A stretch of DNA of 64,000 nt from Gammaproteobacteria bacterium (GCA_003695765.1 RFHQ01000050.1:1-64000); one strand, 5' to 3'; positions 52,256-62,454 are shown, numbered from the stretch's first letter. Notes: generated by a model not told the origin, from the sequence alone. Program-made: numbers and translations.

Positions 52256-54064
52256 ATGGACACGGAAGACTGCGAGCTGGCCCTGTTTCACGAGATTCCG
52301 GTACCCGGTCACCTGACCGACGCCGACGGGCGGATCACCGTGGTCACACGGCCGTTCGCGGAGCGCCTCGGCTATCCGCCGGCGCATTTCCTCGGGCGGC
52401 GCCCCGACGAGTTGGCGACCGAGGCGAGCGCGCGGCGGATCCGCGAGGAACACCGGCCGCGATTCCGGCGCACCGGTTGCCTGGACAATGCCCCGGTCGT
52501 CTTTGTCACGGCCAACGGCGAAGAGGTCTCGCTGCTGGCGACCACGCGCGCGGTGCACGACCCGGACGGCGCCCTGCGCCTGTGCATCAGCGTGTACACG
52601 GAACTGGGGGACCGCGCCCGGCTGGAACGCCAGTACCGCGATCTCTACGAATCGACGCCAGCGATGCTCCACAGCATCAATGCAGCGGGCGAGATCACCG
52701 CGGTCAGCGATTACTGGCTGGAAAAGCTCGGCTACAGCCGCGAGGAGGTCATTGGGCGGCCGATCGCGGCTTTTCTCAGCGAGGCTTCGCGCGCCTCGGC
52801 GAGCCAGCGCAGCGTCGCCGACGTGATCGCCGGCGGCGACATGAAGAACGTGCCCCGGCAGATGCTCACGCGCGACGGCGAAGTGCTGGACGTGCTGATG
52901 TCGACGCGCGCCGAACGCCACCCGCGGACCGGCGAGCTGACCTTGCGGGTGGCCAGCAAGGACGTCACCGAGCGCAACCGAGCCGAGGCGCGCTTGCGAG
53001 CCGCCTACGAGGAAATCGCGCGCCTGAAGGACGAGCTTGAGCGCGAGCGCGACTATCTGCGCGAGGAAGTCAGCGTGGCGATGAACTTCGGCCGCATCGT
53101 CGGCGAGTCGCCGGCGCTGAAAGGCATGCTCGCGCGCATCGAGGCGGTGGCGGCGACGCCGGCCAGCGTGCTGATCGTCGGTGAGACCGGCACCGGCAAG
53201 GAGCTGGTGGCGCACGCGATCCACGCGCGCAGCGATCGGGCGGATGGCCCACTGGTGAAGGTGAACTGCGCCTCGATACCGGACGAGCTCTTCGAGAGCG
53301 AATTCTTCGGCCACGTCAAAGGCGCGTTCACCGGCGCGCATCGCGACCGGGTCGGCCGTTTCCAGCTCGCGGACGGCGGCACGATCTTCCTCGACGAAGT
53401 CGGCGAGATCCCGCTGGCACTGCAGGGCAAGCTGCTGCGGGTGCTGCAGGAAAAGGAATTCGAGCGCGTGGGCGAGGAGCAGTCGCGGAGCGTCGACGTG
53501 CGGGTCATCGCCGCCACCAACAAGGACCTCGAAAAGGCGGTCGAGGCCGGGGAGTTTCGCGAAGACCTCTACTACCGGCTCGGCGTCTTCCCGGTGCACG
53601 TGCCGCCGCTGCGCCGGCGTGGCGACGACGTCATCATGCTGGCCGTGCATTTCCTCGAACAGGTCTGCCGTGAGTTCGGCCGTCCCGTGCCGGTGCTGAC
53701 CCAGGGTCAGGTGGAGGCGATGCGCGCCTACGACTGGCCGGGCAACGTGCGGGAGCTGAAGAACGTGATCGAACGCGGCGTGATCCTGTCCCGCGGCGAC
53801 ACGCTGAAACTCGACCTGCCGACCCTGGCGCCAATGACCGGGGGCGGGGAGCCGGCCCGCGGCCAGCGCGGTTTTCTGACCGAGGCCGAGATGAAGGCCG
53901 AGCAACGGCGCAATCTGCTGGCCGCGCTGCAGGCCGCAAACTGGCGGATCTCCGGCCGCGGCGGCGCCGCGGAACTGCTGGGCATCAAGCCGAGCACGCT
54001 GTCCGACCGGATGCGCGCGATGGGCATCGAGCGGCCCGCCGCGCGGCCGGCGCGGCGGGGCTGA
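52256..54064 (+). CDS. Sigma54-dependent transcriptional activator with two PAS domains
   Basis: 602 residues. PAS domains at about 8-115 and 130-240, then a coiled coil (240-275), then the AAA+ domain with Walker A GETGTGKE (309-316), the sigma54-contacting loop GAFTGA (356-361), Walker B 'GGTIFLDEVGEI' and the Arg finger region 'FREDLYYRLGVFPVHVPPLRRR'. A Fis-type HTH ends the protein ('GRGGAAELLGIKPSTLSDRM'). No response-regulator receiver domain, so it senses a signal by PAS. Next to a sigma54 promoter and an inverted repeat it likely regulates the divergent RNA. The signal is unknown. Confidence 0.95.
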   Translation: MDTEDCELALFHEIPVPGHLTDADGRITVVTRPFAERLGYPPAHFLGRRPDELATEASARRIREEHRPRFRRTGCLDNAPVVFVTANGEEVSLLATTRAVHDPDGALRLCISVYTELGDRARLERQYRDLYESTPAMLHSINAAGEITAVSDYWLEKLGYSREEVIGRPIAAFLSEASRASASQRSVADVIAGGDMKNVPRQMLTRDGEVLDVLMSTRAERHPRTGELTLRVASKDVTERNRAEARLRAAYEEIARLKDELERERDYLREEVSVAMNFGRIVGESPALKGMLARIEAVAATPASVLIVGETGTGKELVAHAIHARSDRADGPLVKVNCASIPDELFESEFFGHVKGAFTGAHRDRVGRFQLADGGTIFLDEVGEIPLALQGKLLRVLQEKEFERVGEEQSRSVDVRVIAATNKDLEKAVEAGEFREDLYYRLGVFPVHVPPLRRRGDDVIMLAVHFLEQVCREFGRPVPVLTQGQVEAMRAYDWPGNVRELKNVIERGVILSRGDTLKLDLPTLAPMTGGGEPARGQRGFLTEAEMKAEQRRNLLAALQAANWRISGRGGAAELLGIKPSTLSDRMRAMGIERPAARPARRG

Positions 54065-54078
54065 GGGCGCCGAGCCTT

Positions 54079-54084
54079 TATACT
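54079..54084 (+). promoter_or_regulatory. Possible -10 box of the phosphatidyltransferase gene (leaderless)
   Basis: TATACT, GGCGGC, then ATG at 54091, a gap of 6 nt. Transcription would start on the start codon. Confidence 0.4.
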
Positions 54085-54090
54085 GGCGGC

Positions 54091-54729
54091 ATGGCCAATC
54101 TGATCACCCTGAGCCGCCTGCTGTTGCTGATCGCCGTCGTGGCCCTCGCCTACCGCCCGCCGAGCATCTGGCAGTTGCTGAACGTGCCGCTGCTGATCCT
54201 GGTCTTCGTCAGCGACGGACTCGATGGCTACGTCGCCCGCAAGCGCAACGAAACCAGCCTGTTCGGCGCCATGTTCGACATCGCCGGCGATCGCATCGTC
54301 GAGCTGAGCATGTGGATCGTGCTGGCCGATCTGGACCTCGTGCCGGTCTGGATCCCGCTGGTCTTCGTGATCCGCGGCGTGATCGTCGACACGATCCGCG
54401 CCAGCACCGCGCAGCAGACCGGGCAGAAACCGTTCGAAATGCTGCGCGGTCCGGTCGCGCGCTGGCTGGTTGCCGGCAAGTTCATGCGCATCTTCTACGC
54501 GGTGATCAAGGCCGTGGTGTTCTGCTGGCTGCTGCTGATCTATCCGCTGCCGGCGATCGCGCCGGCACTGTGGTCGGACTGGGGCTGGCTGCTGGCCGGA
54601 ATCGGCCAGGGCCTGGCGCTGTTGACCGTGTGCATCTGCGTGCTGCGCGGGCTGCCGGTCGTGATCGAATTCGTCTACAGTCAGCGGGAGGCGATCCTGC
54701 ACGCGGGCGCGCAGCAGCGGGAACCCTGA
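54091..54729 (+). CDS. CDP-alcohol phosphatidyltransferase (PgsA-like)
   Basis: A 212-residue membrane enzyme with about five helices that displaces CMP from a CDP-alcohol. The family motif D-G-x2-A-R-x8-G-x3-D-x3-D is intact: 'DGYVARKRNETSLFGAMFDIAGD'-type residues Asp, Gly, Ala, Arg, Gly, Asp and Asp are at the right spacing. PgsA-type phosphatidylglycerophosphate synthase is the best guess, but inositol- or archaetidyl-type relatives cannot be excluded. A HAD phosphatase gene follows 24 nt later, a plausible partner that removes the phosphate. Confidence 0.82.
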   Translation: MANLITLSRLLLLIAVVALAYRPPSIWQLLNVPLLILVFVSDGLDGYVARKRNETSLFGAMFDIAGDRIVELSMWIVLADLDLVPVWIPLVFVIRGVIVDTIRASTAQQTGQKPFEMLRGPVARWLVAGKFMRIFYAVIKAVVFCWLLLIYPLPAIAPALWSDWGWLLAGIGQGLALLTVCICVLRGLPVVIEFVYSQREAILHAGAQQREP

Positions 54730-54753
54730 CGGCGCAGCGGGATCACAGGCGGC

Positions 54754-55443
54754 ATGCGGCTGGCAATCTTCGACATCGACGGCACGCTGGTCAGCGGCGC
54801 GAGCACGGAGCGGCGCTTCTATCTGCAGCTGTTGCGCAGCGGCAATCAAGGGCCTCGCCAGGTGCTGGCCGCGGCCTGTTTTCCGCTGCGCTGGGCGCCG
54901 GTATACGGCAGCCAGGTCTTCAAGAAAAACAAGGCCTACCTGTATCGCCTGCGCGTCGCGAAGGTGGCGGCGCTGGCATCGGCCTGGGTCCGGCGCGGGC
55001 TGACGGCGCACTGGTACGAGCCTTGCCTGCAGCGCTTGCGCTGGCACCGCGAGCGGGGCGATCGGATCCTGCTGCTGTCCGGCACGCCGCAGTTCATCGC
55101 CGACCAGATTGCGCGGCTCGTCGGCGCGGACGCCGCGATCGGCAGCCTCTGCGCCCGGGACGACGGGCGCTTCCGCGCGGCGCCGCCGCTGCGGCATCCA
55201 TTCGGCGACGAAAAACTGCGGCTGGCAGAGGACTGGTGCCGCGAGCAGGGCCTCGAACTGGCGTCGGCGGCGGCCTACGGCGATTCCCGGCACGACCTGC
55301 CGCTGCTGACCCGGGTCGGACGGCCCGTCGCGGTGCGACCGGATGCGGAATTGCAAGCCGCAGCGACCGAGGCCGGCTGGGAGATCCTCGGGCGGCGCAG
55401 CGGCTGGTCGATGGCCGGCCTGCTGCCCCTGTCGCGCGGATGA
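54754..55443 (+). CDS. HAD-superfamily phosphatase (IB-like)
   Basis: A 229-residue phosphohydrolase. Motif I DxDGT is 'FDIDGTLVSG', motif II Ser is in 'ILLLSGTPQF', the Lys of motif III is in 'DEKLRLAEDW', and motif IV is 'YGDSRHDLPLL'. It resembles the HAD-IB family, which includes serine phosphatases and phosphatidylglycerophosphatase-type enzymes. The location after the CDP-alcohol transferase suggests a lipid-phosphate substrate. Its stop overlaps the start of the next gene by 4 bp. Confidence 0.82.
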   Translation: MRLAIFDIDGTLVSGASTERRFYLQLLRSGNQGPRQVLAAACFPLRWAPVYGSQVFKKNKAYLYRLRVAKVAALASAWVRRGLTAHWYEPCLQRLRWHRERGDRILLLSGTPQFIADQIARLVGADAAIGSLCARDDGRFRAAPPLRHPFGDEKLRLAEDWCREQGLELASAAAYGDSRHDLPLLTRVGRPVAVRPDAELQAAATEAGWEILGRRSGWSMAGLLPLSRG

Positions 55444-56150
55444 TCCGCCGCCTGCGCAGCCTGGGACCGGCTGGCCTGCTGGCGGGCTGCCTGTTCCTGG
55501 CCCTGGCCGCCGCGCTCTGGCTGCTGCCCTTGCGGCACTGGCTCGACGCCGCCGTGCTGTGGATTCAGGCCCACCCGGCCGGGGGCCGAGGCCTGTTCCT
55601 GCTGCTGTTCGTGGCCGGCGCGGTCGCGATGGTGCCGGGTTCGCTGCTGGTCATGAGCGGCGGCTTTCTGTTCGGCCTGATCGATGGCGTGCTGCTGGTC
55701 TCGCTCGCCGTGACGCTCGGCGCGACCGCAGCCTTGCTGATCGGCCGCCGCCTCGGGCGCCGCCGCATCGGCGGCTGGCTGGAGCACCGCCCGCGGCTGG
55801 CTGCGCTGGATGCCGCCGTCGCGGAACGCGGCTTTCTCGTCGTGCTGTTGACGCGGCTCTCGATGGCGATCCCGTATAACCTGCTGAACTACGCTTTCGC
55901 ACTGAGCCGCGTATCCTTGCCGGCCTATGTGCTCGGCACCGGGATCGGCATGCTGCCGGCCGTGCTGCTATACGTCTATCTTGGCACGCTGGCCAGGAAT
56001 CTCGACGCCTTGCTGGCCGCCGGCGGTGATGCGGGCGAGGCGGCGCCGTGGCTGCTCGTCGCCGGCCTGACGCTGATCCTGGCGGTCGTCTGGATCCTGC
56101 AGCGCACGGCATCGCGCCTGCTGGCGCAGGCGGCCGGGGACCGGGCGTGA
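55440..56150 (+). CDS. VTT/DedA-family membrane protein (TVP38-like)
   Basis: 236 residues, mainly hydrophobic helices, with the VTT (SNARE-associated) signature: 'FVAGAVAMVPGSLLVMSGGFLFG' and, after a re-entrant loop, 'TRLSMAIPYNLLNYAFAL'. Members of this family are linked to undecaprenyl-phosphate or phospholipid flipping. ATG overlaps the HAD stop (ATGA), and the stop overlaps the GTG of dacB. It is in an operon of lipid and cell-wall genes, which agrees with such a role. Confidence 0.85.
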   Translation: MIRRLRSLGPAGLLAGCLFLALAAALWLLPLRHWLDAAVLWIQAHPAGGRGLFLLLFVAGAVAMVPGSLLVMSGGFLFGLIDGVLLVSLAVTLGATAALLIGRRLGRRRIGGWLEHRPRLAALDAAVAERGFLVVLLTRLSMAIPYNLLNYAFALSRVSLPAYVLGTGIGMLPAVLLYVYLGTLARNLDALLAAGGDAGEAAPWLLVAGLTLILAVVWILQRTASRLLAQAAGDRA

Positions 56151-57559
56151 AGCGCTGGCTATGGCTGCTCGGCTGGCTGCCGGCACTCGCGGCCGCTGGC
56201 CTGCCGGCGCGCGTGGAACGGGTGCTCAGCGCCCATGATCTGCCGCTGTCCAGTTACAGCGCCTGGGTGCAGGCGGCCGGCGCCGAACGCCCCTTGCTCG
56301 CGGTCAATGCGGACGAGCCGCGCAACCCGGCGTCCACGATCAAGCTGCTGACGACCTTCCTGGCGCTGGAAGAACTGGGCCCGGACTATCGCTGGCGCAC
56401 CGAGGCCTATCTGCTCGGCGAGTTGAGCGCGGACGGGGTGCTGGATGGTGACCTGCTGGTCAAGGGCTATGGCGACCCCTACCTCGTGACCGAGCGCCTG
56501 TGGCTGTTCCTGCGGAAACTGCGGCAGCGGGGCCTGCGAGACATCCGCGGCGACCTGGTCATCGACAACAGTTATTTCGCCGTGCCCGCCGATGCGCCGC
56601 GCGGCCGTTTCGACGGCCAGCCCTACCGCGTATACAACGTGCCGCCCGATGCGCTGCTGATCAATTTCAACGCCATCAGCTTTCTGTTCCTGCCCGATCC
56701 GGCCGCAGGCCGGGTCCGCGTGATCGCCGATCCGGCGCCGGCCAACCTCGAAATCCTCAATCAGCTGCAACTGGTCGACGGCCGCTGCCGCGGCTTCCAG
56801 CACGGGATCCGCTTCGCGGCCAACCGCGATCAGCAACCGCCGCGAGTCGCGTTCTCCGGCCGTTACGGCAGCGAATGTGGCGAGTTCCGGCTCTCCCGGG
56901 CGGTGCTCACCGCGCCGGAATATGCCTATGGTGTCATCCGCAGGCTCTGGGAAGAAAGCGGCGGACGCTTGCGCGGCGGTCTGCGCCGCGGCCTGGCACC
57001 GGCCGGCGCCGAGCCGTTCCTGGCATTTCCGTCGCTGCCGCTGGCCGAGATCATCCGCCGCGTCAACAAGTGGAGCAACAACGTCATGACGCGCCAGATC
57101 TTCCTGACGATGGGGGCAGAGCGCTTCGGGCCGCCGGGCGACCTGGACAAGGCGCGCGCGGCGGTCGCGGAGGCGCTGGCGGCGCGCGGCCTGGATTTCC
57201 CCGAACTCAGGCTGGACAACGGCGCCGGCCTGTCGCGGGACACGCGCATCTCGGCGCGGAACCTCGGCCGCCTGCTGCTGGCGGCCGAGCGCAGCCCCTT
57301 TCGTGCCGAGTTCGAATCCTCGCTTGCGCTGGCCGGTCTGGACGGTACCATGCGGCGCCGGTTCCGCGACGAGGATGCGACCGGCCAGATGCATCTGAAG
57401 ACCGGGCGGCTGAACGGGGTATTCGCAATGGCAGGCTATGTGCACGCCCGCTCCGGCCGCGACTACGCGGTGGTGGCGATCCAGAATCACCCGCTGGCGC
57501 ATCGCGGGCCGGCGGAGGAAGCGCATAGCGAACTGCTGCGCTGGGTCTTCGAGCAGTGA
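56147..57559 (+). CDS. dacB: D-alanyl-D-alanine carboxypeptidase/endopeptidase (PBP4 type)
   Basis: A 470-residue periplasmic serine peptidase (S13). A signal peptide starts at the GTG (56147) with 'WLWLLGWLPALAAAG'. Active-site motifs: SxxK as STIK at 63-66, SxN as 'KWSNNVMTRQ', and KTG in 'MHLKTGRLNG'. The insert between SxxK and SxN contains 'DLVIDNSYF', typical for PBP4. It cuts cross-links and removes terminal D-Ala. Overlaps VTT and SH3 genes by 4 bp each. Confidence 0.93.
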   Translation: MKRWLWLLGWLPALAAAGLPARVERVLSAHDLPLSSYSAWVQAAGAERPLLAVNADEPRNPASTIKLLTTFLALEELGPDYRWRTEAYLLGELSADGVLDGDLLVKGYGDPYLVTERLWLFLRKLRQRGLRDIRGDLVIDNSYFAVPADAPRGRFDGQPYRVYNVPPDALLINFNAISFLFLPDPAAGRVRVIADPAPANLEILNQLQLVDGRCRGFQHGIRFAANRDQQPPRVAFSGRYGSECGEFRLSRAVLTAPEYAYGVIRRLWEESGGRLRGGLRRGLAPAGAEPFLAFPSLPLAEIIRRVNKWSNNVMTRQIFLTMGAERFGPPGDLDKARAAVAEALAARGLDFPELRLDNGAGLSRDTRISARNLGRLLLAAERSPFRAEFESSLALAGLDGTMRRRFRDEDATGQMHLKTGRLNGVFAMAGYVHARSGRDYAVVAIQNHPLAHRGPAEEAHSELLRWVFEQ

Positions 57560-58149
57560 AGCGCGCCGGCCCCTGTCTCGTCCTGCTGTTGCTGGCGCTC
57601 CCGGCCGCCGCCGAGACGGCCTACGTGACCGATGAGTTGCGGCTCGGCGTGCATGCGCTGCAGGACACCAGCGATCGGCCGTTCGCCAACCTCGAGAGCG
57701 GCGATGCGATCGAAATTCTCGAATGGCGGCGGCCCTATGCCCGGGTACGTCTCGAAGACGGCCGCGAGGGCTGGGTCCGGGCCGCTTTCCTCGTCAGGGA
57801 GGAACCGGCCAAGCGGCGTGTGGCGCGCCTCGAAGCCGAGCGCGACCGGCTTGCGCAGGAACTGGCCGGTTTTCGCGATGGCAGCGATTCGCTGGCTGCG
57901 CGGCTGGCGGCGCTGGAGCAGCGCGCCCGCGCTGCCGAGGAGCAGGCAGCGCAGGCCGCCGCAGAACTGGCGGCGTTGCGCGCCGATACCGAGCAGGATC
58001 GCGAACGCCTGGCGCAGCTGCGCTACAGCCTTCCGGCGGTCTGGAGCGCGGCGCTGGCCCTGCTGGCACTGTTCCTCGGCATGGGCCTTGCAGCCTGGTG
58101 GCTGGACCGCCGCAGCCGCCAGCGTCACGGGGGCTTTCGCATCTACTGA
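57556..58149 (+). CDS. TIGR04211-type SH3-domain membrane protein
   Basis: 197 residues: signal peptide (1-20), a bacterial SH3 domain (about 22-80; 'YVTDELRLGVHALQD' and 'WRRPYARVRLEDGREGWVRAAFL' blocks), an Ala/Glu/Arg coiled coil (85-155), and a C-terminal membrane helix followed by a short basic tail. GTG start at 57556 overlaps the dacB stop. Same architecture as E. coli YgiM. Likely anchored in the inner membrane with the SH3 domain in the periplasm. Confidence 0.85.
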   Translation: MKRAGPCLVLLLLALPAAAETAYVTDELRLGVHALQDTSDRPFANLESGDAIEILEWRRPYARVRLEDGREGWVRAAFLVREEPAKRRVARLEAERDRLAQELAGFRDGSDSLAARLAALEQRARAAEEQAAQAAAELAALRADTEQDRERLAQLRYSLPAVWSAALALLALFLGMGLAAWWLDRRSRQRHGGFRIY

Positions 58150-58155
58150 CGGCGC

Positions 58156-58183
58156 TTGCCGGGAGCAACCGGCGCGCTAGAAT
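58156..58183 (+). promoter_or_regulatory. Sigma70 promoter of glnK-amtB
   Basis: TTGCCG (58156-58161), 16 bp, TAGAAT (58178-58183), followed by GTCGCCC. Predicted +1 about 58190. No GG-N10-GC sigma54 element is evident in this gap, although in many bacteria glnK-amtB is NtrC/sigma54 controlled. Confidence 0.55.
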
Positions 58184-58250
58184 GTCGCCCTGCCGGCGAG
58201 CGACAGGGGCAGGCGGCCGGCATAGGGAGCAAAACAAGAAAGCGGGGTAA

Positions 58251-58595
<345 letters not shown>

Positions 58596-58638
58596 GCAGG
58601 GGCGGCCGCGCAACGGCGGCCGACGCGGGGGAGTCGAG

Positions 58639-59940
58639 ATGAAAGCAAGGGCCTGCGCGGCGCGATGGCGCTGCCTGATATTGCTGCTGTTTCCGGTCAG
58701 CGGGCTGGCGGCCGGACTGGACCGCGGCGATACGGCCTGGATGCTGACCGCGACGGCGCTGGTGCTTTTCATGACGCTGCCGGGCCTGGCGATGTTCTAC
58801 TCGGGCCTCGTGCGCAAACGCAACGTGCTGTCGGTGCTGATGCAGTGCTTTACGATCGCCTGCATGGCCTCGATCGTCTGGGTGCTGTTCGGCTACAGCC
58901 TGTTCGCGACCCACGGAGGCTCGGTCAACGCGATCATCGGCGGCCTCGAGAAGAGCGCGCTCGCCGGTGTCGGCAAGGATGCGGTCAGCGGCCGCATTCC
59001 GGAAACCGTGTTCCTGATGTTCCAGATGACCTTCGCGATCATCACCCCGGCACTGGTGGTCGGCGGCTTCGCTGAGCGCATGCGCTTCAGCGCGATGTGC
59101 CTTTTTTCGGTCCTCTGGCTGATCCTGGTCTATCTGCCGGTGGCTCACTGGGTCTGGGGCGGTGGCTGGCTGGCCGGTCTGCAATTCAAGGATTTCGCCG
59201 GTGGCGCGGTGGTGCACATCAATGCCGGTGTCGCGGCGCTGGTCTCAGCGCTGGTGCTCGGCAACCGGCGCGGCTTTCCGGAACAACCGATGCCGCCGCA
59301 CAATCTGCCGACGACGGTCGCTGGCGCCGGCATGCTCTGGGTCGGCTGGTTCGGCTTCAATGCCGGCAGCGCGCTGGCCGCTGACGGCTCGGCCGGCATG
59401 GCGATGCTGGTGACGCACATCGGCGCCGCGGCCGGCTCGCTGGCCTGGATGGGGCAGGAATGGCTCCGCTTCGGCAAGCCCAGCGTGCTGGGCATCGTCA
59501 CGGGCATGGTGGCCGGTCTGGGCACGATCACGCCGGCCTCCGGCTTCGTGGGCCCCGGCGGCGCGCTGGTCATCGGCCTGACGGCCGGCTGCGTCTGTTT
59601 CTGGGCAACCCAGTTCATCAAGCGCAAGCTGCGCATCGACGACTCGCTGGACGTGTTTCCGGTCCATGGCGTCGGTGGAATTCTCGGCATCCTGCTGACG
59701 GCCGTGTTCGCGGCCCAAGGACTGGGAGCCTTCAGCGGGCTGGGCCTGGGCGGACAGACGATCGCTGGCCAGCTCGGCGTGCAGGCGCTCGGCGCACTGG
59801 CGACGATCGCCTGGTGCGGTGTCCTGACCTTCGCGATCCTGAAGTTCGTCGGCCTGTTCCTGCCCTTGCGCGTCAGCAGCGACGAAGAGACCGAGGGGCT
59901 GGACATCACCCAGCACGACGAGCACGGCTACAACCTCTGA
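58639..59940 (+). CDS. amtB: Ammonium transporter
   Basis: 433 residues with a signal-like first helix and 11 more membrane helices. 'DTAWMLTATALVLFMTLPGLAMFYSGLVRKRN' (key 'GLAMFYSGLVR') is the Amt start, 'HWVWGGGWLA' and 'GGAVVHINAGVAALV' carry pore His and phenylalanine-gate regions, and 'GVGGILGILLTAVFA' with its His is the second conserved pore His. The C-terminal cytoplasmic tail, 'EETEGLDITQHDEHGYN', is the PII-regulated tail. In an operon with glnK, 43 nt after its stop. Confidence 0.94.
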   Translation: MKARACAARWRCLILLLFPVSGLAAGLDRGDTAWMLTATALVLFMTLPGLAMFYSGLVRKRNVLSVLMQCFTIACMASIVWVLFGYSLFATHGGSVNAIIGGLEKSALAGVGKDAVSGRIPETVFLMFQMTFAIITPALVVGGFAERMRFSAMCLFSVLWLILVYLPVAHWVWGGGWLAGLQFKDFAGGAVVHINAGVAALVSALVLGNRRGFPEQPMPPHNLPTTVAGAGMLWVGWFGFNAGSALAADGSAGMAMLVTHIGAAAGSLAWMGQEWLRFGKPSVLGIVTGMVAGLGTITPASGFVGPGGALVIGLTAGCVCFWATQFIKRKLRIDDSLDVFPVHGVGGILGILLTAVFAAQGLGAFSGLGLGGQTIAGQLGVQALGALATIAWCGVLTFAILKFVGLFLPLRVSSDEETEGLDITQHDEHGYNL

Positions 59941-59955
59941 GCCGCGATGCCCGGC

Positions 59956-60564
59956 TCAGCTGGTGGCCCGGGCGGCCGGACGCCGCCACAGGCGAGCGCC
60001 CAGCAGCAGGGCCAGGATCGCGGCGTAGACCAGCGGTTCGGTGACGTCCTTCTTGACCTGCCACCAGAAATGCCAGCAGGCGAGAATCGCCACCGGGTAG
60101 ACCAGCCGGTGCAGCTGCTGCCAGCGCCGGCCGAGCCGGCGGCGCCAGCCGTTGGTCGAGGTCAGCGCCAGCGGCAGCATCGACAGCAGCGCGGCGAATC
60201 CAACCGTAATGAACGGCCGCTCGGTGATGTCCTCGACGATAGCTGCGAGATCGAAGAACTGATCCAGCCACAGGTAGTTCAGGAAATGCAGCGCCGCATA
60301 GCCGAACGCGAACAGCCCGAGCATGCGGCGGAACTGAGCCAGCCGGTTCCAGCCGAGCAGCCGGCGCAGCGGCGTGATCGCCAGCGTCGCAAGCAGCAGT
60401 CGCAGGGCCCAGGTGCCGAGCTCGTCCTGCAGCGTCTCCACCGGGTTGGCGCCGAGGCCGCCGGCATGGCCGGCCGTCCGCCAGGCGAGCCAGGCCAACG
60501 GGGCGGTCGCGGCCACGAACAGCAGCGGCTTACCGATCAACTGCAGCCTGCGGACCGCGGGCAC
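59956..60564 (-). CDS. msrQ: Heme-binding membrane subunit of MsrPQ (MsrQ)
   Basis: A 202-residue membrane protein, with six helices, that passes electrons from the quinone pool to MsrP. Heme-ligand His residues are visible in 'YAALHFLNYLW', 'QQLHRLVYPVAI' and 'CWHFWWQVK'. A GTG start at 60564 is 13 nt after the msrP stop. It is convergent with amtB. Called YedZ in E. coli. Confidence 0.9.
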   Translation of the reverse strand: MPAVRRLQLIGKPLLFVAATAPLAWLAWRTAGHAGGLGANPVETLQDELGTWALRLLLATLAITPLRRLLGWNRLAQFRRMLGLFAFGYAALHFLNYLWLDQFFDLAAIVEDITERPFITVGFAALLSMLPLALTSTNGWRRRLGRRWQQLHRLVYPVAILACWHFWWQVKKDVTEPLVYAAILALLLGARLWRRPAARATS

Positions 60565-60577
60565 GGTGACGGGGCGC

Positions 60578-61537
<960 letters not shown>

Positions 61538-61566
61538 TGTTCTGTCTCCATTGGCGGGACCGTCCG

Positions 61567-62334
61567 TCAGCGCCCGGCCGAGCGCCGGAAGATGCCGTTC
61601 AGCCGCCAGTCGTAGTCTTCGTAGCGGATCTGGAAACGCCCGTTGCGCAGTTCGCGCGCGACATCCGCGTCGCGGACGTAGCGCGCCAGGAAGGCCTGCA
61701 GGCTGGCCTCGTCACCGCCGAAATCCTCGGCGAACCAGTCGAAGATTGGCGACAGGAAGGCGATGCCCTGCTCGAGATCGAAACGGTTGCGCGCAGGATC
61801 ATTGACGAAACGGGTCGCCGCGGCATCGAGCTGCTGGTCGAGGCGCTCCGGCCGGTAGGCCTGGCTGGCGAGCCGCGGACAGGACAGCGAGGCGCAGACG
61901 ATCGCGAAATGGATCCGCGGGTCGCCCATCGGCCGCAGTTCGCGGTGCTCGATGTCGTCCAGGCTGCGCGCTTCGCCCAGCAGCGGCAGCCGCATGCCAC
62001 GGAAGAAGCGCCGCCGGCCGAGGAAGCTCTGCGGCGACTGGCCCTCGAGCACGCCGTGCAAGGCGAACAGGTTATAGGCGTTGATCAGCAGGGCCTTGCG
62101 CTCGTTGTCGCTGCCGAGTTCCGCTTCGCGGGTTTCCGCGAACTGCTGCAGCAGCCGCGGCAGCCGTCCGTCGATCGCCAGCCCGTCATAGTCGACGAAG
62201 CCGTTGTCGACATAGTTGATCAGCAGATCGTCCAGCAGGTCGTAGTCAGGCAGCGCCAGCGCCTGCATTGCCAGCAGCAGACAATACAAGAGCAGCGCGC
62301 AGCGAGCGATGGCCCTGTGCCAGCATTCGTTCAA
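61567..62334 (-). CDS. DUF547 family exported protein
   Basis: 255 residues from a TTG start at 62334, chosen because GGGAGGA sits 5-11 nt upstream and directly precedes the signal peptide '[16 protein letters not shown]'. An ATG at 62412 would add 26 residues before it. DUF547 signatures: '[17 protein letters not shown]', '[19 protein letters not shown]' and 'YDWRLNG'. The family resembles papain-like or transglutaminase folds, with a conserved Cys and His; function unknown. Divergent from the TRAP binding protein gene. Confidence 0.8.
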   Translation of the reverse strand: MNECWHRAIARCALLLYCLLLAMQALALPDYDLLDDLLINYVDNGFVDYDGLAIDGRLPRLLQQFAETREAELGSDNERKALLINAYNLFALHGVLEGQSPQSFLGRRRFFRGMRLPLLGEARSLDDIEHRELRPMGDPRIHFAIVCASLSCPRLASQAYRPERLDQQLDAAATRFVNDPARNRFDLEQGIAFLSPIFDWFAEDFGGDEASLQAFLARYVRDADVARELRNGRFQIRYEDYDWRLNGIFRRSAGR

Positions 62335-62454
62335 GATCGTCCTCCCGGCCTCGGCCGCAGGACCATTGGAACGCCAATGGCCCGCAAGGTTCCATCCCTT
62401 GAGCCCGGCCATGGATCTCTCTAAGCTGCGAGCCCCCGTTGCGAGCACCCGATC

